This document shows positions 15,141 to 24,510 of a stretch of 64,000 nt of DNA, piece after piece. The notes under the pieces were generated by a model that worked only from the letters and a program-made list of their open reading frames with translations, did no database searches and was not told where the DNA came from. Position 1 is the stretch's first letter; each line of letters opens with the position of its first letter. The position numbers and the translations under genes were made by a program. The stretch is from NCBI GenBank assembly GCA_964291305.2, contig OZ219783.1, positions 1,798,001 to 1,862,000 on the forward strand. The letters are read 5' to 3'. Origin of the DNA: VXNF01 sp964291305. GTDB taxonomy: Bacteria > Actinomycetota > Acidimicrobiia > Acidimicrobiales > CATQHL01.

Positions 15141-18100
15141 TCAAAGCCACCTCCTGGGTTGGTTCCGAGGATTGCGCTTGTTGGCTGAGACAAGGGCGAA
15201 GGTGTAACGGCCGTCGACACCGTCGAAAGCCCATTGTTTGGTGTTGAGACAGGTCGCAACCGACAACGCCGGGTAACCGCCACCAGCGCCACGGTGTAGG
15301 AGTGGTGAACCCCCTCGAACACCCAGCCCTTGTGGTTGATGAGCGTGGCCACCGACAAGCGTTCGCCCCCCCCCCCCGCGGGTGATTTCGGCGCCCACCG
15401 GTGCCCCGATTACCTCGGTGCGCCAGTTAGCCATACCCGCGTCCGCTACCGCAGTTCGGGGTAGCACGATCCCTATATATCCTCCCACCCGGCAGAGGGC
15501 CAGGTTGGCCCACGAGAACGCCTTATACAGATCGGTCTGGCCAGAGCCCAACTTGGGGAACGTGGCCCGCAGCAACTTTTTTAGCCCTTCGGCCCGATCC
15601 TTCTCCTCCTCGAACATTAAAGCCAGATCGGGTCGTGTCGTCTCTAGAGCATCGATCCTGGCGCGCAGGCGAGCTACGGGCAGCGACCGTGCGCCGGGCA
15701 GATGCATCCCCCACCACACTTTGCGGTCCACCACAACCTTCTCCCACGGCGGGTTGCCCAGCAAGCAGTCGAAGCCGCTGCGTTCCTCCCGTGCGAACAC
15801 CTCGGGCCAGACGGCCGGATAATGAACCGGAGTGAACCGTTCCACCGCTTCCCGCACCTCAGACCGACCAGCCAGCGCAGCCAACTTCTCCGGAGCGAAG
15901 TCGAAGTCCTTCTGAATCTCAACCACCCCAGCCCGCACCGCGGTCACCAAATCGAACACCGCCCGAGCCGGCTCCACCGCCCGGCGGGCAGCTTCATGGG
16001 CTTCTCTCGCGGCATCTACCTCGGCCTTGTTGGCGTCGTTCAGTCGCCCCAGACTGGCCAGATGCTCCTTGCAGCGCTCCAAGTCTTGCTCCAAACGGGA
16101 AGTAAACAACGACGGCCCGGCCGAACTCTCACGCTTCTTTGCTGCTCGCGGGTCCAGCGCCTCGGCAGCGTCTTCGACCGAAGCCACCCCCGTGAGACAA
16201 TCCCCGTGCACCAAATTGTGATCTAGAAACGAAAGCGGCAACCCCGGCACGAAAGTGTGAATCCAAATAGAAAGCCTGGCCAGCTCCACCGCTACCCGAT
16301 TCTTGTCAATTCCATACACACAGTGTCGAGCCACCTGGCGGCGCAGCAACGAACTGGTCTCTACCTCCACCCCATCAGCCAAATCACCCAACGCCGCCAG
16401 CGCGGCGCTACGCAAACGGTTCAACTCTGAAGTAACAGCAGACACCGGATACAACGTCAACCAGGCCGAAAGCCGAGCCTCGATCCGATCAACCGCGGCC
16501 ACCAAGAAATGAGCCGACCCCATAGCAATATCGGCGCAACGGAAATCAAAGAACGCCCTAGCCATCGCCGCGCTGTCACCCTTAAGGCGCAACCCCTCCA
16601 ACCGGGCAACGTGATCCTCCAGCGCCGGCTCCAGCGCGTGATCCAACAAATGCTCAACCGCAAACGGCTTAGTGAAATACGACCCAGTCGCCTTGCGGGC
16701 ACCAGAATAATGATGGAAATACACCGCGCCGGCGGGCACCTCCACCACGTCACCATCACCGGCGGGCTCAAACCGCTCCTCGCCCTTCGCGACCTTCACA
16801 GCCAAATCGTCCTGAGCTACCGACAGCTTCGACTCCAACAAACCCTCATAAATCGTGCCGAACTCCCTCACCGACAACGAACGGAAATCCACCGGCCCCA
16901 ACCCCTCCGGCCCCTCATCCACCAATACCGCCTCCAACGCTGGCCCAAACTCGGCATCAGTCAGCATGAGACCCGCAATCGCCGCGCCCGATTCGCTGAC
17001 CTTCGGATCAGCACTAAACAAACCACCGTTATAAGCAGGCACCCCCCACCCAGAATCACCCTCATCCACCACCTCCCAAAGGCGGACCACGTCTCTCCAT
17101 CGTTTTGTCGACTCTGGGTCGTAGTGGTTAGTGGCCTGCCGTGACTGCCTGGCCAAGTCTCGGGCCATCCGCGATAAGGAGTTCTCGGCGTAGGCGTGAT
17201 TGGTGCGGCAAGGAAGCAAGTCTTTGTCCTCGGCGTAGGCCACGAACAACAGCCTGAACAAAATCACCATGACCTGCTCGTAGGCATCGGCCAGATCGCT
17301 CTCGGCTAGCTCGCCGTCGGGGCGGTCACGGGTAAGCCGGGCGGCTACCGCTCTAGCCAGCGCCGGCACCGTCTGGCGGTACACCCGCTCTCGCAGCCGA
17401 ACCGCCAGGTCGGCGGCATAGTCGGCGGACTTGTGCAGTATCTCCTCAATGGTGCCGTCAGGGGCCAGAGCCTCGGCGGAGAAAAGCAGATGAAGATATC
17501 CGGCCAATTCGCTGGGCAACAGCGACAGGTTCGCCTCTACGAAAGTCTCGGCTCGGCCTTTGCCGCCCACGCCCTTGTCGGGCTTGGCGCTGTAGAGGCG
17601 AATCTCGCAAGAACGGGTGAGAATCGCCCAGTCAACTTTCTCCTGATCGGCTAGCGCCAAAGCCCTAGAGACTGGCGAAGTGCGGTCGAATCGCCGCGAC
17701 GGAGCCTCAAACGGTTCGTCGTCGTCGCAGAACACCGCCACAGCCCGGTCGCGCCCCCCGACGGTGAGTTTCGAGGCGTTGGTGGCCAGGAGTTGGATGC
17801 TGAACCCCAGGTCTTCGATAAGGCGCCGACCTCGCCTACGCTGAGCTAGCAAAGGCTGGGCTTTCTGACTAGCTGCGGCCCAGTCGGTCCGCTTCGGTAC
17901 GCCGGCTTTGAGTTCCTGAGTAGCTAACAGGCCCACGTTTCGCAGTCCAGGGAACGAAGAGTCCAACTCGGCCAGCGCGGCCAGCAGAAATCGGGTAGCG
18001 GCATGGTGGCTGGGCTCGCTCAGCGCTACATCCGCCAGCCGCTCCGCCTGCGCCAGCTCAACGCCGTGATGCACCACCGGCCGCTCACCCACCGGACCGC

Positions 18101-18353
18101 ACAAGGCCACCTTGTTACCAGCGGCATCGGGGTAGCAAGCCACCAGCAGAACCGGGCTGGCCCGCCCGTCCCGCCGTTTAGACCATCCCTGGCGGATATC
18201 TACGGCCGAGGGCTTGCGAGAGGACTTGACCAGCGCCACCTCCAACCCACTTTGCGCCTCTTGGAAAAACACGCCCGCCGGAACCAGCCCGCCCGGGAAC
18301 CCCACTGGTGCTGTCCAAGCAGTGGGATTCCGGTCAATCAGAAAGTCATCCAC
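15141..18353 (-). CDS. Eco57I-class DNA adenine methyltransferase / type IIG restriction enzyme, phase-variable
   Basis: The open frame codes 1070 residues. Features: an N-terminal region of about 300 residues, a helical part with RLLFVAYAEDKDLLP, SYFTKPFAVEHLLDHAL (about 560), the SAM-binding region FRCADIAMGSAHFLVAAVDR (normally DPAxGSGxFL; here D-I-A-M-G-S-A), NRVAVELARLSIWIHT, and the catalytic NPPW motif (about 850) of N6-adenine methylases. After AEITRGGGG the frame is wrong (RTLVGGHAHQPQ...) because of the G12 tract. By family it should continue into target recognition (13888-14973). In the present state the product lacks its recognition domain and is probably inactive. With the PLD-helicase downstream it forms a modification-restriction unit. 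Confidence 0.85.
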   Translation of the reverse strand: MDDFLIDRNPTAWTAPVGFPGGLVPAGVFFQEAQSGLEVALVKSSRKPSAVDIRQGWSKRRDGRASPVLLVACYPDAAGNKVALCGPVGERPVVHHGVELAQAERLADVALSEPSHHAATRFLLAALAELDSSFPGLRNVGLLATQELKAGVPKRTDWAAASQKAQPLLAQRRRGRRLIEDLGFSIQLLATNASKLTVGGRDRAVAVFCDDDEPFEAPSRRFDRTSPVSRALALADQEKVDWAILTRSCEIRLYSAKPDKGVGGKGRAETFVEANLSLLPSELAGYLHLLFSAEALAPDGTIEEILHKSADYAADLAVRLRERVYRQTVPALARAVAARLTRDRPDGELAESDLADAYEQVMVILFRLLFVAYAEDKDLLPCRTNHAYAENSLSRMARDLARQSRQATNHYDPESTKRWRDVVRLWEVVDEGDSGWGVPAYNGGLFSADPKVSESGAAIAGLMLTDAEFGPALEAVLVDEGPEGLGPVDFRSLSVREFGTIYEGLLESKLSVAQDDLAVKVAKGEERFEPAGDGDVVEVPAGAVYFHHYSGARKATGSYFTKPFAVEHLLDHALEPALEDHVARLEGLRLKGDSAAMARAFFDFRCADIAMGSAHFLVAAVDRIEARLSAWLTLYPVSAVTSELNRLRSAALAALGDLADGVEVETSSLLRRQVARHCVYGIDKNRVAVELARLSIWIHTFVPGLPLSFLDHNLVHGDCLTGVASVEDAAEALDPRAAKKRESSAGPSLFTSRLEQDLERCKEHLASLGRLNDANKAEVDAAREAHEAARRAVEPARAVFDLVTAVRAGVVEIQKDFDFAPEKLAALAGRSEVREAVERFTPVHYPAVWPEVFAREERSGFDCLLGNPPWEKVVVDRKVWWGMHLPGARSLPVARLRARIDALETTRPDLALMFEEEKDRAEGLKKLLRATFPKLGSGQTDLYKAFSWANLALCRVGGYIGIVLPRTAVADAGMANWRTEVIGAPVGAEITRGGGGRTLVGGHAHQPQGLGVRGGSPLLHRGAGGGYPALSVATCLNTKQWAFDGVDGRYTFALVSANKRNPRNQPRRWL
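15366..15377 (-). repeat. Poly-G tract (G12) inside the methyltransferase gene
   Basis: Twelve C on the plus strand, encoding four glycines after AEITR. With 12 G the frame leads to a stop at 15141. With 11 or 14 G it continues as ERLSVATLINHKGWVFEGVH, which is the expected enzyme sequence. Confidence 0.92.
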
Positions 18354-18397
18354 AAAACCAGCAAACTAGCACCTCGGAGATTCGGAGACGAAGTTTC

Positions 18398-19636
18398 TTA
18401 GACTTGATCTGCCCCGGCAGCCGACTGGTTGAGCGTTGCGTCCATACCGTCTAGGTAAGACCTGAACTGTGTGAATGGTATGACAGATCCCCGCGAGTGC
18501 TCTGAAAGCTCGTTGTCGCCGTAGACGACGGCGGTGGGACCGATTTCGTCGTCGTCTCGGCTGATTTTCTTGAGAGCATCGAACCAGCGAACAGATACAT
18601 TCGTTCCTGACTTGATCTCGATAGCAGCATTACGGTTTGCTCGCTCATAGATTAGGTCGCACTCGATACGGTTCTTGTCTCGATAGTAAGACAGATTATT
18701 GTCACTCGCCTGATTATAACGGTGTTTCAGAGCTTCGGTGATGACAAGATTCTCAAACAGCGGTCCACGAAAGCGGTCGTCGATTAATCCAGCAGGATCC
18801 GTCACTCCGAGCAGGTAGGAAGCTAGTCCAACATCGTGAAAATAGAGCTTTGGTGAGAGCTTTGGTGTCTTCACAAGTCGTTTTCTCGGATTCACCAGAT
18901 ACGGTCGCAAAAGAAAAATAATGTCACTTCTAACGAGGTCGTTAAGCCACTTCTTAGCAACTATGCGCTTCACGCCGACATCAGAGGCTAAAGTAGTTAG
19001 CTCTAACAATTGACCGATTCGAGCTGCGCAATGTCTCGCGAACTTGTTAAGATCCTCAACTTCTTGGTCGAAGTCCAGTGTCGCATCATTGTTGCCAACG
19101 CGAGCGTCATGCTGAACAAAAAGCTCGAAACATTCGCCGTAGGACTCGGTCGGGTTTAGTCCGTGATCAACGATACGTGGGTAACATCCCGTGTAAAGGA
19201 TGTCTTCGATTTTTCCGCTAGCTCCGGTCTGTCGCCGCTCGGCTAATGTGAAAGGCAACAAGCGCAGCAACCCTGTCCGTCCGATCAGCGTTTGACTGGC
19301 GTGCGCTAGCACCGCTTGTTGCTGGCTGCCGGATAAAACGAACAAGCCGTTACGGTTGGCGTTGTCGCCGAGGACCTTCAGATGTGCGAACAGGTTCCGG
19401 CCGGCTCGGTGGACCTCGTCGATTATCGCTCCATCGGGGTACTGAGCCAGAAACTCTCTCGGGTTGTTCTCGGCGAAATCGCGAACCTCATCTAGGTCTA
19501 AATCCGCAACCGGCAAAAGCGGGAACGTGCTGCGGCACAGCGTGGTCTTGCCAGACTGACGCGGCCCCATAACCGTCACAAACGGATACGACTCAAACTT
19601 CCGCACCAAATGCGGTGCCAACTCCCGCTCGATCAC
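18398..19636 (-). CDS. AAA ATPase with DUF4143 domain
   Basis: A 412-residue protein of the widespread AAA_14/DUF4143 family. The N-terminal half has Walker A MGPRQSGKTTLC (about 23-34), Walker B DGAIIDEVHRAG and the sensor-like VLSGSQQ; the C-terminal half (about 200-390) is the DUF4143 domain with FHDVGLASYLLG and YYRDKNRIECDLIYE, the latter resembling a restriction-endonuclease-like core (E-x-D...E-I-K-S). Function is unknown; members are often in mobile or defence regions. It lies 44 bases upstream of the methyltransferase on the same strand and may be co-transcribed, but it is also very commonly a stand-alone gene. Confidence 0.85.
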   Translation of the reverse strand: MIERELAPHLVRKFESYPFVTVMGPRQSGKTTLCRSTFPLLPVADLDLDEVRDFAENNPREFLAQYPDGAIIDEVHRAGRNLFAHLKVLGDNANRNGLFVLSGSQQQAVLAHASQTLIGRTGLLRLLPFTLAERRQTGASGKIEDILYTGCYPRIVDHGLNPTESYGECFELFVQHDARVGNNDATLDFDQEVEDLNKFARHCAARIGQLLELTTLASDVGVKRIVAKKWLNDLVRSDIIFLLRPYLVNPRKRLVKTPKLSPKLYFHDVGLASYLLGVTDPAGLIDDRFRGPLFENLVITEALKHRYNQASDNNLSYYRDKNRIECDLIYERANRNAAIEIKSGTNVSVRWFDALKKISRDDDEIGPTAVVYGDNELSEHSRGSVIPFTQFRSYLDGMDATLNQSAAGADQV

Positions 19637-19728
19637 ACAATCACCCTACCCAACGACACTCAGAGTGACAGGCGGAATAAGCCCTTAGGTGCGCCAAGAG
19701 AGCACCCAGGGCGGTTTTGGGGTTTGGG

Positions 19729-22242
19729 TTAGCCGGTGGGCACGTCCGCGGGTGGCTCCATGCCCATGTCACCGCCAGATGCAGCCGGGCAGGTTATGTC
19801 GAACCGCATCATCGCACGGTTCTTAGCATCGACATCGGTGGCGAGGTTGCTTTGCTGTGTTGTCGCGGCAGCGGTACAGCCGGCGGGCAGGTGTGACACC
19901 GCAACCGTGACCTCGCACTGTTCGGCCTGGGAGTTCAAAGCGAAACGCGAAGCCCCGAAACGGCCATCCGCGTCCTCGGAACCAGTCGGACCTAGCACCG
20001 TGCGAGTAACATTGTAACTACCCTCGTGCAGCGCAACCGTAGAAACCGAAGGCGAAGTAGCATGACCGCAGTCCTTGCTCTCGGTCAACGAGTAGCGAGC
20101 TTTCCCACCACCAGAGTCGCCTATAACGCTTTGTGTAACATACACATCTCTCTTCGCCACCTTGACATAGTGAGTCAAACACACTGGACCGGAAACAGTC
20201 ATCATCGTGTCATCAGCTCCGCCGATTCTATTATCAGCTCCCACAGCAGTCACAACAGACCTACCACAATCCATGACTGAAGTGTCTACAAAGTCAGGAG
20301 CAATACCACTGTCGGGGCCATCCGGAACTATCTTGGCAGTCGGAGTTATCTGGTAAGCCTCAACGATACTCTCAGTGGAACCCGCGCTAACAGCAACAAA
20401 ACCGACAGGCAAACCAGACTTACCTGTCACGACAGCATACTGACAAATGGCTCCCGACTCAGACGGCAGTGTCTGCTTAACCACTCTCAACAAAGCGAAA
20501 ACCTTATCATCGTTCCGAGAAAACGTATCGTTCCTATCAAACTGAGTCTCTATGCTAACAGGCTTGCAACCCTCATCTGAGCCCATAATCGGGGTAGCAG
20601 AAACCAAGAATGAACTGGATAAAACTGCCCCCACCGTCGGATCAGAAACCTGATAAGCGCCGTCAGGATCCCTAAACGTAGCCGACTCGCCAGTAGAAGG
20701 CGATGGGCCGACAACCACATGAATAGCAGCCATCTCAGTGCACTTATTGGTCTGTACAACCAGGTTATACCCAATGGTAGCAGTCCTCGCTCTATACGTA
20801 GCCACGAAACTAGCTTTGCCATCAGGCTTAGCTGGGCTAGTTACATGAACAACACAGCTCTTACCCGCATCCCCTGGCAAGTTCGACTCGTACGTAACAT
20901 TGAACTTATAGTCGCAGTGCGTAGCCGCCACTAAAGCAAGCTCAAACCCAGGAGCAGCCACACCGGGCGAAGATACCGTAGCCGAACTGGCGACACCAGC
21001 TGGGACAGCTACCACAGCCGACCGCGAGCCCACCCGCGGATCCGCTACAACACCCCCAACACCGCTAGCAGACTTCCGAGATGGTTCACAACCACCAACC
21101 GTCACCCAATCCACCGTATATACACCAGGCGTAGTAGCCGAAACCGACCAGAACTTAACTACCCAAGTATCAGGCACTACCGGAAGGACCACCTCAGGCA
21201 AATGCACACGCGGGGGCAATACAGTAGGCGCCACAGTAGTAGATCTGCCGCTAGCCCCAGGTTCGTCATCATCCCAAATGGTGCCAGAAGCTTCAAGTTG
21301 ACTCTTACCACCGCCGTGAAAGGCCACACGGGCGTCGTCTGTCTGCAAATTGTTCAACAACAGAGTAAATGTCTCGTCTGATTCGTCAATCAGATCGCTC
21401 AGAACCGTAACCGTTACCGTCTGGATCAAATCATCGCCCGAAGCGTTTGCCGGAAACACAACATTTCGGTTCTCGAACTCAATGAAGTCGCGTCCAGCAC
21501 CGGCGCTTCCGGTTGCGGTAACGCCCCGCGCTGCAGCGCGAAGCCTGACCTCATGTGTAGGCGTACCATTCAAAGTCACAGTGAAGGGCATTTCCTTTTC
21601 GCCGATTTCACCGATACGCCGAGCACCCTCAAGAATACACGCATCAGCCATTGAAATAACCACCCCATCGGCGTCGTCGTCAATGATAGTACCGACGGAT
21701 TCAACGTGAGATCTGCTAGGGCGACGAGTCCTGCCCACGGCAAAGGCCACGCGGGGATCTTCGGTCCGCAAGTTGTTCAACAGAAAAGTCAGCGTCTCGT
21801 TGCCTTCGACAACTTGGTCACCTTTTACTTTTACTGTCACCGTCTTACTCAGATCAGTCCCAGACGCGTTCGCCGGAAAGACAAGTTTTAGATCTCGAAA
21901 GCCGAGGAAGTCCTGGGTGGGACCGCTGCCCCCGATCGCCGTACCGCAGCGCCTTCTCCAGGCCGTAGCGTGAATCCTGACCTCATGTGTAGGCGAACCG
22001 CTAAGCTTGGCGGTGAATACCATGTCTGTCAGACCGCTGTCTCCTTCTAACACACTTACATCCGCCACTGAAATCGTCAATTCAGCAGCGGCGGTCGTCG
22101 GGGTGGTGGTCTGAGACCGCGTGGTTTGGGGTACAACAACGATGCCTACGGCCACCACGCCGACCGTCACAAACACCGCGCTCAGCAATCGGGCAGTTGT
22201 ATGCAGCCAGACCTTGGGGCTAGTTCCGGAACTTGGCTGCAC
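19729..22242 (-). CDS. Secreted double Calx-beta surface protein (family member D)
   Basis: An 837-residue secreted protein. After a signal peptide (hydrophobic LLSAVFVTVGVVAVGIVVV) come two Calx-beta domains (about 48-180 and 183-330; ISVADVSVLEGDSGLTDMVF, then ADACILEGARRIGEIGEKEM), the cysteine-containing module shared with member B (about 345-530), and the family C-terminal domain ending MEPPADVPTG. It has no poly-Thr linker and, unlike B, C1 and C3, no poly-G tract before its ATG; only a short CCCCC within a small palindrome (22250-22277). It is therefore the one apparently constitutive member. Probably a calcium-binding surface protein. Confidence 0.82.
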   Translation of the reverse strand: MQPSSGTSPKVWLHTTARLLSAVFVTVGVVAVGIVVVPQTTRSQTTTPTTAAAELTISVADVSVLEGDSGLTDMVFTAKLSGSPTHEVRIHATAWRRRCGTAIGGSGPTQDFLGFRDLKLVFPANASGTDLSKTVTVKVKGDQVVEGNETLTFLLNNLRTEDPRVAFAVGRTRRPSRSHVESVGTIIDDDADGVVISMADACILEGARRIGEIGEKEMPFTVTLNGTPTHEVRLRAAARGVTATGSAGAGRDFIEFENRNVVFPANASGDDLIQTVTVTVLSDLIDESDETFTLLLNNLQTDDARVAFHGGGKSQLEASGTIWDDDEPGASGRSTTVAPTVLPPRVHLPEVVLPVVPDTWVVKFWSVSATTPGVYTVDWVTVGGCEPSRKSASGVGGVVADPRVGSRSAVVAVPAGVASSATVSSPGVAAPGFELALVAATHCDYKFNVTYESNLPGDAGKSCVVHVTSPAKPDGKASFVATYRARTATIGYNLVVQTNKCTEMAAIHVVVGPSPSTGESATFRDPDGAYQVSDPTVGAVLSSSFLVSATPIMGSDEGCKPVSIETQFDRNDTFSRNDDKVFALLRVVKQTLPSESGAICQYAVVTGKSGLPVGFVAVSAGSTESIVEAYQITPTAKIVPDGPDSGIAPDFVDTSVMDCGRSVVTAVGADNRIGGADDTMMTVSGPVCLTHYVKVAKRDVYVTQSVIGDSGGGKARYSLTESKDCGHATSPSVSTVALHEGSYNVTRTVLGPTGSEDADGRFGASRFALNSQAEQCEVTVAVSHLPAGCTAAATTQQSNLATDVDAKNRAMMRFDITCPAASGGDMGMEPPADVPTG

Positions 22243-22384
22243 TTCGACGCTCCCCCTATTTGTAGGGGAAGTTAGCGTATTCTTCGAGTTTGATGCTAAT
22301 AGTAACAGAACTCCAGCTTAGAGACCTTCCTAGAATAAAAGCAAGACAGCCGCCCAACCCGGAGACCCAGCAGATGGTGCTTCT

Positions 22385-23374
22385 ATGAAGTTCGGACTGA
22401 CGATCTGGTTAGACCAGCCGCTGGACTCGGTCACTGCACTCGCTGTCGCCGCTGAGGAAGCGGGCTTTGCCGACGTTTGGCTGCCAGACCACTACTTTCT
22501 GCGTGACGTGTACGTGGCTCAGGCTCTTATCGCTGCCCGCACCACGACGGTGCGACTAGCTACCGGCATCGCCGCCGTCCAACTACGCCACCCGGCGCTC
22601 ATCGCCAGCGCCGCGGCCACCATTGCCGAGTGCTCGGGAGGGCGAGCGGTAGTCGGCATCGGCCCGGGAGGTCACGAGTTTCCCAGCCAGTTTGGGATGC
22701 GCCCCAAGAGCCCGCTGACCATGCTGCGGGAGGCGGTCGAGATCATCCGGCTGCTGAGTGTGGGGCCAGCTCGCTTCCGGGGCGAGTACTTCTGCGCAGA
22801 CGGCTCGGAGCTAGGCTGGCAGGTAAACCCACCGCCGATATATCTTTCGGCCCGAGGCCCCCGCATGTTGGAGCTAGCCGGCGAGATCGCCGACGGGGTC
22901 ATCATCCACGGAGTGCAGCCCGAATTCCTCGACTACGCCAAGGGTTGCGTAGCTACCGGCGCTCGGCGGGTGGGCCGTGACCCTGCCGAATGTCAACTGG
23001 CAGTCATGCTTGATGTGGAGATCCAAGCCCAAGAGGCCGAAGCAATCGACCGTCTACGGCCGCGCTGCACTCTCATGGCAGGCGGCAGCTACGCCGACGA
23101 GTTGATCCCCGTTTACGGTTTCGATCCCGCTGCCGTCGCTAGGCTGCGCAGCGCTCTCAACGATCCCGACAAGCGCGAGGACCGCTATGTAACCGATGAC
23201 ATGGTCCAAGCCTTCGCCATCGGCGGCACGTCCGAAACGGTGGCACCTCGCCTCGGCGAACTCCGCGCCCTGGGGGTAAACCTGGCGATCCTGAAGCTTG
23301 ACCAGAGCAACTTACCGGCAACCAAAGCTCTGCTGCCGACCCTCGGCCCGATCATCCAAGGAGAACCGCAATGA
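22385..23374 (+). CDS. LLM-class (F420-type) flavin/deazaflavin oxidoreductase
   Basis: A 329-residue luciferase-like monooxygenase family protein. The N-terminus MKFGLTIWLDQPLDSVTAL, ADVWLPDHYFLRDVY and LATGIAAVQLRHPALIASAAATIAE fit the TIM-barrel core of F420-dependent reductases such as the methylene-H4MPT reductase-like group, which are abundant in Actinomycetota. GIGPGGHEFP is a cofactor-binding loop. Its stop overlaps the next start by four bases (ATGA), the first link in a four-gene operon. Substrate unknown. Confidence 0.85.
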   Translation: MKFGLTIWLDQPLDSVTALAVAAEEAGFADVWLPDHYFLRDVYVAQALIAARTTTVRLATGIAAVQLRHPALIASAAATIAECSGGRAVVGIGPGGHEFPSQFGMRPKSPLTMLREAVEIIRLLSVGPARFRGEYFCADGSELGWQVNPPPIYLSARGPRMLELAGEIADGVIIHGVQPEFLDYAKGCVATGARRVGRDPAECQLAVMLDVEIQAQEAEAIDRLRPRCTLMAGGSYADELIPVYGFDPAAVARLRSALNDPDKREDRYVTDDMVQAFAIGGTSETVAPRLGELRALGVNLAILKLDQSNLPATKALLPTLGPIIQGEPQ

Positions 23375-24510
23375 GCACCCCCGCCAGCATCGTCGTTGTA
23401 GGGACTGGAGGTGGTGGCCTCACCATCGCTGCCGAAGCAGGACTCGCCGGCCAGCCGGTGCTGCTAGCAGACCAGCCCCAGTTCAGCAACGCCTTGGAAG
23501 CCGTCGAGGCGGCTGGTGGCATTGAGGTGACCTTCCGCAAATCTCTCACCGACACCAGCGGCCAGGCGCAACTCGCCCCTGTCAGGGCCACATCAGCGGA
23601 CCCTGCCGCAGCCATTGCCGGGGCTGACTTGGTGGTCGTCTGCGTGCCGGCGTTTGGGCACGAACCGCTAGCCGACCTGCTAGCACCGGTCTGGGAAGAG
23701 GGCCAGACGGTGCTTTGGGTCGGAGAGCCGGGCGGGGCGTTCGCCGCGGTTTCAGCTTTGCAACGGATCGGCCGCCGTGTTGACATCACCCTCGGCGACA
23801 CCAACACACTCCCCTACTACGGAGCCCTCGTCGTCGGTCCCGGACAGGTGGGTGCAATCCGCAAGACCGGCGGCACTCTAGTCGCCGCCCTGCCCAGCAG
23901 CCGGCTCGACAGCGTAGCGGCAATAGCAGCCTCGCTGTGGCCCTGGGTGACTCCGGCGGAGAACGTCTGGGAGACGCTGCTGTTGAACTTCAACGCCATC
24001 GACCACGTCCCGGCCATGCTTTGCAACCTGGGGGCCATCCAGCAGCCAGAGGGCACATTCCGACTTTGGGGCACCGGCGGAACGCCTGGCGTGGTCAACA
24101 TCATCGAAGCCCTAGACGGAGAGTACCTGGCGATGCGCCAGGCCCTGGGGATCACCAACGACACACCATACGAGGACTATCTGGTGGATCAGGGGCTCGC
24201 CCCCCGGCGGGGCGTCAATCTGCACGAGACGCTTCAGTCCAGCCTGCTGCCCACCTTGGAGTTCCGCTGCAGCCCCGGTGCGCTGGACCATCGCTTCGTT
24301 TCCGAGGACGTGCCGTTTTCGCTGGTCTTGGCGTCCTCCCTGGGCCGAGAGCTTGGGATCGCCACACCAGTGATCGACAGCCTCATCGTGGTGGCCTCGG
24401 TGGCATCGCAGCAAGACTACGGCTCGGTGGGCAAGACCCTTGCCGACTGGGGACTGGAAGGCGCCGGCACCGACGGGCTCCGGGCCGCCGCCGAGGGGGG
24501 CTGGTGGTAA
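23371..24510 (+). CDS. Octopine/opine dehydrogenase-like NAD(P)-dependent enzyme
   Basis: A 379-residue protein with an N-terminal Rossmann fold (IVVVGTGGGGLTIAAEAGLAG, the GxGxxG region slightly altered) and a C-terminal helical domain containing NFNAIDHVPAMLCNLG, which fits the octopine/nopaline dehydrogenase domain (N and H near the catalytic dyad). Such enzymes reversibly join or split an amino acid and a keto acid through an imine. It is translationally coupled to both neighbours. In this context it is more likely catabolic, opening an opine-like secondary amine, but that is inference. Confidence 0.8.
   Translation: MSTPASIVVVGTGGGGLTIAAEAGLAGQPVLLADQPQFSNALEAVEAAGGIEVTFRKSLTDTSGQAQLAPVRATSADPAAAIAGADLVVVCVPAFGHEPLADLLAPVWEEGQTVLWVGEPGGAFAAVSALQRIGRRVDITLGDTNTLPYYGALVVGPGQVGAIRKTGGTLVAALPSSRLDSVAAIAASLWPWVTPAENVWETLLLNFNAIDHVPAMLCNLGAIQQPEGTFRLWGTGGTPGVVNIIEALDGEYLAMRQALGITNDTPYEDYLVDQGLAPRRGVNLHETLQSSLLPTLEFRCSPGALDHRFVSEDVPFSLVLASSLGRELGIATPVIDSLIVVASVASQQDYGSVGKTLADWGLEGAGTDGLRAAAEGGWW

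Noticed and set aside
10554..18353. Assignment to a complete BREX or DISARM system
   Set aside because: Only a methyltransferase and a PLD-helicase are present; the other obligatory components (for example PglZ, BrxC or DrmB-type genes) are absent from the window.
23937..24503. Extended N-terminus for the amidohydrolase
   Set aside because: That part is an alternative frame of the opine dehydrogenase gene and has no amidohydrolase similarity.
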